A stretch of 64,000 nt of DNA from Acididesulfobacillus acetoxydans (lineage in GTDB: Bacteria; Bacillota; Desulfitobacteriia; Desulfitobacteriales; Desulfitobacteriaceae), in the NCBI RefSeq assembly GCF_900016645.1, contig NZ_CDGJ01000066.1; one strand, 5' to 3'. Under the pieces are notes generated by a model, which worked only from the letters and a program-made list of their open reading frames with translations, did no database searches and had not been told where the DNA came from. A program made the translations under genes and the position numbers. Positions within the stretch are counted from its first letter, which is position 1. Each line of letters begins with the position of its first letter. This document shows, piece after piece, positions 7,855-15,176 of this stretch.

Positions 7855-8246
7855 TTTACGGTGGGAAGAAAATATTTGCCGGGCTCTTCATCTTTGTCGT
7901 CCTGCTGATTTCCCCCTTTCTGGCTAATATCGGCAAAGCGGATGCCCAGCCGAATCCATCCTTGAACACGCCGGCCATTAATGCTCTGGCGACTAAACAA
8001 TGTGTGGGATCACAGCAATTCATGCGGACGTATCACATGCAACTGCTCAACCAATGGCGTGATCAAGCTCTGCGCCACGGCGAGTACACCTATGTGAACA
8101 GCCAAGGGCAGAAGTTCACAATCAGCCTGGAGAATACGTGTCTTAAATGCCATTCCAACGAGCAGCAGTTTTGCAATACGTGCCACACCTATGTCGGGGT
8201 AACACCGTATTGTTGGGAGTGCCATCAGAAAGGAGCGACGCAATGA
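7851..8246 (+). CDS. dsrJ: DsrJ, triheme cytochrome c
   Basis: 131 residues with an N-terminal membrane anchor or signal segment (about 8-30) and exactly three CxxCH heme c sites (CLKCH at 97, CNTCH at 108, CWECH at 121). An additional cysteine at 51 may be the unusual distal ligand reported for one DsrJ heme. It should face the outside of the cytoplasmic membrane with DsrO. Overlaps dsrK by 4 bases and dsrO by 4 bases. A periplasmic-type DsrJ in a Gram-positive organism is worth noting, because Desulfotomaculum-type genomes are known mainly for dsrMK alone. Confidence 0.95.
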   Translation: MIYGGKKIFAGLFIFVVLLISPFLANIGKADAQPNPSLNTPAINALATKQCVGSQQFMRTYHMQLLNQWRDQALRHGEYTYVNSQGQKFTISLENTCLKCHSNEQQFCNTCHTYVGVTPYCWECHQKGATQ

Positions 8247-9064
8247 AGATCGAACGGCGTGAATTCCTAAAGCTGGGCGCTGCGGTCGCCGTCGGCCTTG
8301 GCGGTGGTTTGACGCTGGATGTACTCACGAAGACGAAGCCCGCGGCCGCCGAGACGAGAACTGATGTCGCAGGGACGAGAGTGAGCTCTAAAGCACTGCA
8401 TGCGAAACGCTGGGCTATGGTGGTTGACGCTAGCAAATTCAAAACTGAGGAGGATTTCCGGCGTGTAAAGGAGGCCTGTGTCAAGGCCCATAACATTCCG
8501 GATTTCGGTCCCGATAGTAAGCATCAGATCAAATGGATCTGGGAGGAGCCCTTCGAGAGGACCTTTTACGGTGTGGACGACCCGTATTTGCCGGAAGCGA
8601 TCAAGAAGGAGAACTTCCCTGTGATGTGCAACCACTGCGAAAATCCGCCCTGCGTCAGGGTGTGCCCGACTCAGGCGACGTTTAAACGGCCGGACGGAAT
8701 TGTGGGGATGGATTACCATCGCTGTATCGGTTGTCGGTTCTGCATGGCAGCCTGCCCTTTCGGGGCCAGGAGTTTCAACTTCGTGGATCCGAGGCCTTAT
8801 ATTAAGGATATAAATCCGGACTTCCCGACCCGTACCAAAGGAGTTGTGGAGAAATGCAACTTCTGCATGGAACGCCTGGATCAGGGCCTGATGCCGGTCT
8901 GTGTTGAAGCGTCGAACGGCGCTCTGGTTTTCGGCGACCTGGATGACCCGACGTCGGATGTGCGCAAGATCCTGGATACTCATTACGCCATTCGGCGCAA
9001 ACCGGAGCTGGGGACGGGGCCGTCGGTGTTCTATCTGGTCGGAGGAGGCGGAGCCGGTGCTTGA
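8243..9064 (+). CDS. dsrO: DsrO, Tat-exported four-cluster ferredoxin subunit
   Basis: 273 residues from the ATG at 8243 (AAAGGAGCGACGCA upstream). The twin-arginine signal RREFLKLGAAVAVGLGGG indicates export with cofactor already inserted. Cysteine groups CNHCENPPCVRVCP, CIGCRFCMAACP and CNFCMERLDQGLMPVC are those of the NrfC/HybA-type iron-sulfur proteins with several [4Fe-4S] clusters. It should pass electrons between DsrP in the membrane and DsrJ. The longer frame back to 8147 overlaps dsrJ and is not supported by a ribosome-binding site. Confidence 0.95.
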   Translation: MKIERREFLKLGAAVAVGLGGGLTLDVLTKTKPAAAETRTDVAGTRVSSKALHAKRWAMVVDASKFKTEEDFRRVKEACVKAHNIPDFGPDSKHQIKWIWEEPFERTFYGVDDPYLPEAIKKENFPVMCNHCENPPCVRVCPTQATFKRPDGIVGMDYHRCIGCRFCMAACPFGARSFNFVDPRPYIKDINPDFPTRTKGVVEKCNFCMERLDQGLMPVCVEASNGALVFGDLDDPTSDVRKILDTHYAIRRKPELGTGPSVFYLVGGGGAGA

Positions 9065-10211
9065 AAAAGCTTTAAGCGGAAGCAGACGTTACTGGGCTTG
9101 GATTGTCTTCTTGCTGCTGCTCATCCTGGTTGGTTTTCTGGCTTACATGCGGCAGTTCGAGATTGGCCTGGGCGTTACCGGAATGAGCAGGGATGTATCC
9201 TGGGGGCTGTATATAGCTCAGTTCACCTTCTTGGTCGGGGTGGCCGCTTCCGCGGTGATGGTGGCGATTCCGTACTACTTGCATGACTACAAGAGGTTTA
9301 AAGACATCGTCATTTATGGTGAATTCCTGGCGGTTTCCTGTGTGGTTATGTGTATTCTCTTCATCTTCGTCGACTTAGGCCAGCCGATGCGGATCATGAA
9401 CGTCATCCTGCACCCGACGCCGCACTCCATGATGTTTTGGGATATGTGCGTCTTATTCGGGTATCTTCTGCTGAACTTCATCATCGGTTGGACGAGTTTA
9501 GGCGCGGAGCGCAAGGGTTTTCCCCATCCGCACTGGGTTAAGGTTCTGGCCTATATAGCTATCCCCTGGGCGGTCTCGATTCACACGGTCACCGCTTTCC
9601 TCTATTCCGGCTTGCCCGCGCGTTCCTTCTGGCTGAGCGCGATCATGGCGGCCCGTTTCCTGGCCTCAGCCTTTGCCGCAGGCCCGGCCCTCTTAGTGAT
9701 TTTTCTGCTGATTCTGCGCAAAGTCTCCAGCTTTAAAGTGGGGAAGGAAGCTCTGCAAGCCCTGGCTAAGATTGTCGCTTATGCCATGATTGCGAATGTC
9801 TTCTTCTTCCTGCTGGAAGTGTTCACCGCTTTCTACAGCCGTATCCCTGAGGACATGGCCGCATTTCAATACCTCTTCTGGGGACTGGACGGAAAACACA
9901 GCTTAGTTCCTTTCATGTGGAGTGCGGCGGTCCTGGCCCTGCTGGGCATCGCTTTGCTGGTAATTCCGCGCACCCGGAAGAATGAAGTGATCTTGCCCTT
10001 TGCCATGGCGGCTGTCTACCTTGCCGCCTGGATCGATAAAGGTGTGAATCTCATTCTGGCAGGTTTTGTGCCCAATCCTTTCGGGCAAGTGATACAATAC
10101 GCTCCCACTGCTACCGAGATCATGATCGTAATCGGTGTTTATGCCATCGGTCTCTTGATCTTGACTGTCCTCTACAAAGTGGTGCTGGGGGTTCGGGAAG
10201 AGCGAGCTTAG
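9057..10211 (+). CDS. dsrP: DsrP, NrfD-type membrane subunit
   Basis: 384 residues with about ten transmembrane helices, typical of NrfD/PsrC quinone-interacting integral membrane subunits. The GTG at 9057 gives the family-like N-terminus MLEKALSGSRRYWAWIVFLL and has GGAGGAGG 8 bases upstream inside dsrO. dsrO and dsrP overlap by 8 bases. It closes the contiguous MKJOP block. Together with DsrO and DsrJ it forms the second electron-transfer module of the complex, exchanging electrons with menaquinone. Confidence 0.95.
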   Translation: MLEKALSGSRRYWAWIVFLLLLILVGFLAYMRQFEIGLGVTGMSRDVSWGLYIAQFTFLVGVAASAVMVAIPYYLHDYKRFKDIVIYGEFLAVSCVVMCILFIFVDLGQPMRIMNVILHPTPHSMMFWDMCVLFGYLLLNFIIGWTSLGAERKGFPHPHWVKVLAYIAIPWAVSIHTVTAFLYSGLPARSFWLSAIMAARFLASAFAAGPALLVIFLLILRKVSSFKVGKEALQALAKIVAYAMIANVFFFLLEVFTAFYSRIPEDMAAFQYLFWGLDGKHSLVPFMWSAAVLALLGIALLVIPRTRKNEVILPFAMAAVYLAAWIDKGVNLILAGFVPNPFGQVIQYAPTATEIMIVIGVYAIGLLILTVLYKVVLGVREERA

Positions 10212-10410
10212 CGGGGGAGAGCGGGCACTTATCCGGGGCTTGCCGCTTTGGCTGGCTGGTGCGGATGGCCGCTGAAAAGGATGCAACGGTGAAAGCGAGC
10301 GACCATGAAGGGGGGTGATTCGCAGGACGCAAGCAGGCTTCTGACTAAACTTTTGCCTTGATTCTCTGGAATTAGGCGCTGAATTTATTAAGCTCAAAGG
10401 AGGAAGAAAA

Positions 10411-10725
10411 ATGGCGGAAATAGTTGTAGGAGACAGGCACATTCCCTTGGACGAAGACGGCTTTCTGGAAGACGCGTCCATGTGGGACGAAGAGGTGGCC
10501 AACTTCCTGGCCAAGACGGAGGAGGTCGAGCTCACAGAGGAGCATTGGGAGATCATCAAATATCTGCGCAAGTATTTCGATGATTTCAATGTCGCGCCTC
10601 CGGTGCGGAGGATGGTGAAGGATGTTCACCGCGACCTGCAAACGATTTATGCCCTGTTCCCCAGCGGCCCAGGAAAGGGAGCTTGCAAAATCGCAGGGCT
10701 GCCGAAACCGACCGGATGTGTTTGA
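10411..10725 (+). CDS. dsrC: DsrC, sulfur-carrier substrate protein
   Basis: 104 residues ending in the flexible arm CKIAGLPKPTGCV, with both redox cysteines of the true DsrC family (C92 and C103, ten residues apart, the last being penultimate). It accepts the sulfite-derived sulfur from DsrAB as a trisulfide, which is then reduced by DsrK. Both cysteines distinguish it from TusE/RspA relatives. AAAGGAGGAAGAAAA precedes the ATG. A 199-base gap separates it from dsrP, so it may be transcribed more strongly than the complex. A strong hairpin follows the gene. Confidence 0.97.
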   Translation: MAEIVVGDRHIPLDEDGFLEDASMWDEEVANFLAKTEEVELTEEHWEIIKYLRKYFDDFNVAPPVRRMVKDVHRDLQTIYALFPSGPGKGACKIAGLPKPTGCV

Positions 10726-10769
10726 TGTATCGCCCGGTGCGCCTGATTGACCGGATGTAGGCTGGGAGG

Positions 10770-10816
10770 GAGCAAGGAAGCGCCCTGAGGGCGCTTCCTT
10801 GCTCAAGAGCTTGAGC
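10770..10816 (+). terminator. Strong hairpin after dsrC
   Basis: A perfect 16-bp stem with a TGA loop (10770-10804) runs directly into a second, smaller inverted repeat (GCTCAA/TTGAGC, 10801-10816). The two share bases and are mutually exclusive, an arrangement seen in attenuators. There is no T-tract, so it may stabilise the abundant dsrC message or reduce read-through into the next gene rather than terminate fully. Confidence 0.6.
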
Positions 10817-10843
10817 AAAGCGCAGAGTCAAGGAGGGAGCCGG

Positions 10844-12469
10844 ATGTCGACAGCGACGAGAAGAGAGCTTGGCAAGGCGGAGGCTGATTGCCCGGGTATC
10901 ATGACGACCCCCTCGGGGTGTAAAGCGCCGCTCCCCCCCAGCGAAGCGGGCACCTCGGGCCCTGACGCAGCTGCACGTCCGGGTTTGGGCATACCCCGCT
11001 TGCTGGTCGGTGCTCTGCAAGGCCGGAGCGGCAAGACGACCGTTACCCTGGGCCTATTGCGCGCCTGGCAGCGTCGCGGTTTGGTTGTGCAGCCCTTCAA
11101 GAAAGGCCCGGATTTTATTGACCCGGGTTGGCACACGGCTGCCGCCGGCCGTCAATGTCGGAACCTGGACAGTTTCCTGATGAGCGCGGAGAGTATCGTC
11201 AATTCCCTGGTGAGAAATTCCGCAGGGGCGGACCTGTGCGTCATTGAAGGGGCGATGGGGCTCTTTGACGGGCTCGATCTCAGAGGGAGCAGCTCCAGTG
11301 CCGAGATTGCCAAGATTACCGCGAGCCCCGTTATATTGGTGGTGGACTCGACCCGCATGACGCGGAGCGCCGCGGCCTTGGTGCTGGGGTGCCAGCACTT
11401 TGACAGCGAGATTCGGATAGCCGGGGTAATTCTGAATAGAGTAGCCAGAGCGCGACAGGAAAAGGTTATGCGGGAAGCGATAGAAACGTACTGCTCAATT
11501 CCCGTGTTGGGGGCGTTGCCGAAGGATGAACGGTTGACCGTTCCCGACCGCCACCTGGGTTTGATTACTTGCCAAGAGAGCGGCGGGCCGGAGCAAGTGT
11601 TGGACAGGCTGGCGGACGCGGTTGCCGCGAATGTCGATTTGGCAGGGGTGCTTGCCCTGGCGGGTTCGGATGGAAGAGAAAGGACTTGCAGACGGGATCT
11701 TTCCGTAGAAGTGCACCCGAAGGCCGAAACGGCGCCTGGCTGGGGAGCGGTTGAGGCGGCGGCAAAGAAGGGCCCCGCGGCCGCAGTGGTGACCCTTGGC
11801 ATAGTTCGCGACCAAGCGTTCAGTTTCTATTATCCGGAGAATCTTGAGGCGCTCAGCAGCATGGGAGCGCGTTTGGTCCCCGTTAACAGCCTGACGGATG
11901 CCGAGTTGCCGGATATCCTGGACGGGCTGTATATCGGCGGGGGGTTCCCCGAGGTTTTCGCCGCCGAGCTGGAGCGCAATGTTTCCTTGCGCTCGGCTAT
12001 TCGCAAGGCTGCAGCGACCATGCCTATCTATGCCGAGTGCGGGGGGCTCATGTATCTGGGCCGGAGTGTTGTGACCGCAAGCGGCAGATATGAAATGGCG
12101 GGTGTCTTACCGGTGGACACTGTCATGGAGGGCAAACCCCAAGGACATGGCTATACAGTGATGAAGGTTTCCCCTGGCTGCCCCTGGTTTGAAGAAGGAG
12201 AGTTGCTGCGGGGGCATGAGTTTCATAATTCCCGTATTGTCAATTTGCCTCGTGAGTGCCGCTGGGGTTTAAAAGTGGAACGGGGACACGGCATAGACGG
12301 TGAGCGTGACGGATTGATGAGGGGTAGGGTCTTCGCGGCTTACAACCATATTCACGCTCTGGACAATCCCTCATGGGCCGAGAGTTTTGTGCGCCTGGCC
12401 CAAGAGTATCGCAGGGAGAATCGGGCAGGTCTGAAGGCCGGGAAAGTGGAATCGGTTTGCGCATCTTGA
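10844..12469 (+). CDS. dsrN: DsrN/CobB-type cobyrinate (or siroheme) a,c-diamide synthase
   Basis: 541 residues from the ATG at 10844 (AGGAGGG 7 bases upstream). The P-loop amidotransferase N-domain (GALQGRSGKTTVTLGLLRA, then KKGPDFIDPGWH) is followed by a class I glutaminase domain with the nucleophile in YAECGGLMYLG and HEFHNSR. CobB/CbiA enzymes amidate side chains of cobyrinate. The homologue encoded in dsr clusters, DsrN, is proposed to convert siroheme to siroheme amide for DsrAB. Position directly after dsrC favours DsrN, but a cobalamin role cannot be excluded, especially as B12-dependent NrdJ is encoded nearby. Confidence 0.8.
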   Translation: MSTATRRELGKAEADCPGIMTTPSGCKAPLPPSEAGTSGPDAAARPGLGIPRLLVGALQGRSGKTTVTLGLLRAWQRRGLVVQPFKKGPDFIDPGWHTAAAGRQCRNLDSFLMSAESIVNSLVRNSAGADLCVIEGAMGLFDGLDLRGSSSSAEIAKITASPVILVVDSTRMTRSAAALVLGCQHFDSEIRIAGVILNRVARARQEKVMREAIETYCSIPVLGALPKDERLTVPDRHLGLITCQESGGPEQVLDRLADAVAANVDLAGVLALAGSDGRERTCRRDLSVEVHPKAETAPGWGAVEAAAKKGPAAAVVTLGIVRDQAFSFYYPENLEALSSMGARLVPVNSLTDAELPDILDGLYIGGGFPEVFAAELERNVSLRSAIRKAAATMPIYAECGGLMYLGRSVVTASGRYEMAGVLPVDTVMEGKPQGHGYTVMKVSPGCPWFEEGELLRGHEFHNSRIVNLPRECRWGLKVERGHGIDGERDGLMRGRVFAAYNHIHALDNPSWAESFVRLAQEYRRENRAGLKAGKVESVCAS

Positions 12470-12625
12470 AGATCGCCTGTTTATAACTTTTATTCGTGGT
12501 ATAATAACTGTTATAGAGTGTCCGCCGCGGTGGCCCGGTGCTTCGGGAAACGGCGGAAAGGCGTGGATGCGGGCGTGCTCTGGCGTCTGCATTTGTTTGC
12601 GTCCAGTTAAAAGGAGGCTTTCCGG

Positions 12626-13582
12626 ATGTGTGAGCAGCAGTTTCTCGTCTTCAAAACAGTGGCCGAGAGCAAGAACATTACGCTGGCGGCTAAGAAGTTG
12701 CATATGAGTCAGCCGAGCATCAGCCTGCAAATTCAGAATTTGGAAGATCATTATGGGGCGCGGCTTTTGGACCGTACCAACAAAGGAGTCACGTTAACCC
12801 GGGCCGGACACGTCTTCTACGACAATGTCTGCAAGATCCTGGACATGCTGCATGAAGCACGTGAGCAGGTCAACGCCTTAGGTGAAGACAAACGCAGCGA
12901 GGTTTATCTGGGAGCGACTCTGACGATCGGTGAATATGTGCTGCCCCATCTTTTGGCATATTTGTACCGGGTGCGTCCCGACATCGACTTCAAGGTAAAA
13001 ATAGCCAATACAGAAGTGATTAGCCAGGACGTATTGGAAAAGAATATTCACATCGGGTTTATTGAGGGTCCGATCCCTCCCAACAGGGACCTGAAAGTTG
13101 AAAGTTTCTGGCAGGATGAACTGGTGGTTGTGGTTCCGTATCACCACCCCTGGGCGCAACGTGATTCCATTAGCCTGGCGGAACTGCCGCAGGAGCGCAT
13201 GATCGTCAGGGAGGTAGGCTCCGGAACACGCAAGGTCATGGAACTGGCACTTGAGGAACAGGGGTTTGACCCGAGCCTGCTCAACATCACGATGGAGTTG
13301 GGCAGTACTCAGGCCATTAAGCAAGTTGTCTCCGCCGGTCTGGGCATGACGGTTCTCTCCGCCCTCACCGTACGGCGGGAATGCGACCAAAGGGTATTTA
13401 AGGCTTTGCGCATCCAGGATGCTCCGGTTTATCGGCCCTTAAATATTCTGACGCACGCCCAAACGGCGCAGACGAAAGATGAGCGTTACCTAATCGACCT
13501 GGTGCACAATAGGAAGCTGCTGTCTGAGGTGATCAGCATGGACTACTGTGCTATGGATAGCTTCGGGGTGGTTTCAGGTTAG
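12626..13582 (+). CDS. LysR-family transcriptional regulator
   Basis: 318 residues. The N-terminal winged helix-turn-helix (FKTVAESKNITLAAKKLHMSQPSISLQIQNLEDHYGARLLDRT) is followed by the periplasmic-binding-protein-like effector domain (YLGATLTIGEYVLP..., VREVGSGTRKVME). It resembles the CysL/CbbR subgroup. ATG preceded by AAAAGGAGG. A TATAAT at 12500-12505 upstream suggests its own promoter. It is a candidate regulator of the neighbouring dsr cluster or of the nitrilase gene 35 bases downstream. LysR proteins more often act on divergent genes, and there is none here. Confidence 0.92.
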   Translation: MCEQQFLVFKTVAESKNITLAAKKLHMSQPSISLQIQNLEDHYGARLLDRTNKGVTLTRAGHVFYDNVCKILDMLHEAREQVNALGEDKRSEVYLGATLTIGEYVLPHLLAYLYRVRPDIDFKVKIANTEVISQDVLEKNIHIGFIEGPIPPNRDLKVESFWQDELVVVVPYHHPWAQRDSISLAELPQERMIVREVGSGTRKVMELALEEQGFDPSLLNITMELGSTQAIKQVVSAGLGMTVLSALTVRRECDQRVFKALRIQDAPVYRPLNILTHAQTAQTKDERYLIDLVHNRKLLSEVISMDYCAMDSFGVVSG

Positions 13583-13616
13583 GCGAGCATTAAAAAAACG
13601 GATCGGGTGGTAAGGG

Positions 13617-14471
13617 GTGCAGGATCTGGAGGTAGCTTTGGTGCAATTCCGGGCTGAAGCGGAGCGGACTCAGAAGAATCTGGAACGCATTCTCAGGCTG
13701 GCGGAAGAAGGGGCCGGGCATGGGGCCAAGATGATCTGCTATCCGGAGATGGCGCTTCAGGGGTACGCACCTGAGACGGCGCAAGCATACGCGGAAAAGC
13801 TAGAAGGGGACAAAGTCCGCCTGATCTCAGAGCAGGCCGTCAAATTGGGGGTGACTCTGCTGGTAGGCATGGCGGAGAAGGCGGAGGGCGTAGAGAAGCC
13901 CTATCTCTCGCAGTTAATCGCTTTCCCGGACGGCAGAGTCGGGGTATATCGCAAGACGCACTTGGGGCGGCTGGAACGCATGTATTTTACCGCCGGGAAT
14001 GAACTGCCGGTATTTGAAGGAGAAGGGGTACGCTTTGCCGTAGGGATTTGTTGGGATTGGCATTTCCCGGAAGTCGCGGCGATTTATTCACTCAAGGGAG
14101 CGGAAGTTCTCTTTGCACCCCATGCTTCCCCTGTCGTGTCCGGTGATCGCAAATCGATCTGGTTGCGCTACTTGGGTGCCAGGGCCTATGATAATTCGGT
14201 TTACCTGGCGGCGTGCAACCTAAAGGGGGACGATGGGAGGGGCCGAAGGTTCAGCGGGGGGGCACTGGTACTCGGCCCCAAGGGGGACGTTTGCGCTGAG
14301 GATTCAGGCCATGAGATGGGTGCGGAGATTGTCTACGCCCATCTCGGAGCCGGACGGCTCAACGCCTTGCGCAAGCATAGTCGGACTTCGATGAGAGAGA
14401 GCTTTTTTCTTGCCGATCGGCGCAAGGAACTTTACCGAGAATTAATCGAACTGGAAGTACCGGATGATTGA
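13617..14471 (+). CDS. Nitrilase-superfamily carbon-nitrogen hydrolase
   Basis: 284 residues. The catalytic triad of the superfamily is visible: Glu in YPEMALQGY (about 43), Lys in RKTHLGRLER (about 112), and Cys in GICWDWHFPE (about 144). It hydrolyses an amide or nitrile; the substrate cannot be read from the sequence. The GTG start at 13617 has only a weak site upstream (GTGGTAAGG). It is probably co-transcribed with the LysR gene and ends at a clear terminator. Confidence 0.88.
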   Translation: MQDLEVALVQFRAEAERTQKNLERILRLAEEGAGHGAKMICYPEMALQGYAPETAQAYAEKLEGDKVRLISEQAVKLGVTLLVGMAEKAEGVEKPYLSQLIAFPDGRVGVYRKTHLGRLERMYFTAGNELPVFEGEGVRFAVGICWDWHFPEVAAIYSLKGAEVLFAPHASPVVSGDRKSIWLRYLGARAYDNSVYLAACNLKGDDGRGRRFSGGALVLGPKGDVCAEDSGHEMGAEIVYAHLGAGRLNALRKHSRTSMRESFFLADRRKELYRELIELEVPDD

Positions 14472-14502
14472 AGGCGGGCGCCGCTTTCAATCATTTTTCT
14501 TT
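14465..14502 (+). terminator. Rho-independent terminator after the nitrilase gene
   Basis: A 13-bp stem (TGATTGAAGGCGG paired with CCGCTTTCAATCA, one G-U pair, loop GCG) starts at the stop codon and is followed by TTTTTCTTTTA. Confidence 0.85.
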
Positions 14503-14599
14503 TATCCGGTAATTTTTAGTATTTCTCAGCAAGAGTGAGCGAGAGGGACAAAGGTAAAAGCAGGAGCTTAAGGACAGACGTCATCTCGCCTGGGGAAGC

Positions 14600-14652
14600 T
14601 TGACGTACTACATATAGGAAGATAGAATGAAAACCACACTACATATGGGGGT
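14600..14652 (+). promoter_or_regulatory. nrdR promoter with two NrdR boxes
   Basis: TTGACG at 14600-14605 and TAGAAT at 14623-14628, spaced by 17, form a sigma-A promoter. Two copies of the NrdR-box-like core ACTACATAT sit at 14607 (between -35 and -10) and 14638 (just after the start point). They are exactly 31 bases apart, i.e. three helical turns. This is the arrangement expected for NrdR, so the nrdR-nrdJ pair is probably autorepressed when dATP is plentiful. Confidence 0.8.
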
Positions 14653-14661
14653 GTAACGGCG

Positions 14662-15129
14662 GTGAAATGCCCATTCTGCGCGAACGAGGATACTAGGGTC
14701 TTAGATTCGCGTCAAGTCGAGGAAGGCACCGCGGTGCGGCGACGAAGGGAATGTGACCGCTGCTCGCGGCGTTTTACGACCTACGAGAAATATGAAGACG
14801 CCCCTTTCTTGGTGGTCAAAAAAGATGGCAGCAGGGAACCTTTCCTGCGTGCCAAGATGAGTGCGGGCATGTTACGGGCCTGTAACAAAAGGCCTATCTC
14901 GACCGAGCAGATCGAACAGGCCGCCTTCGAGATTGAAAAAAGTTTGCGTAACCAACATGAACGGGAAGTGAGAAGTTTTGAGGTAGGGGAGGCCGTCTTG
15001 GACAGGCTTTTTCACTTGGATGAGGTTGCCTACATCCGTTTCGCTTCCGTCTATCGGGAATTTAAGGATGTCCAGCGGTTTATGGAGGAGCTCGATGATT
15101 TGAGGCAGCGACGCGCCTCTCATCCTTAG
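14662..15129 (+). CDS. nrdR: NrdR, ribonucleotide reductase repressor
   Basis: 155 residues. An N-terminal zinc ribbon (C3, C6, C31, C34) is followed by an ATP-cone nucleotide-sensing domain (FLVVKKDGSREPFLRAKMSAGMLRACNKRPIS). NrdR represses ribonucleotide reductase genes in response to dATP/ATP. The GTG start follows GGGGGTGTAACGGC. It lies directly upstream of nrdJ and downstream of a promoter with paired NrdR boxes, a tidy autoregulated unit. Confidence 0.96.
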   Translation: MKCPFCANEDTRVLDSRQVEEGTAVRRRRECDRCSRRFTTYEKYEDAPFLVVKKDGSREPFLRAKMSAGMLRACNKRPISTEQIEQAAFEIEKSLRNQHEREVRSFEVGEAVLDRLFHLDEVAYIRFASVYREFKDVQRFMEELDDLRQRRASHP

Positions 15130-15176
15130 AGCAGGAACGACATCAGCAATAAGATTGAGAAAGTCGGGGGATTCGC

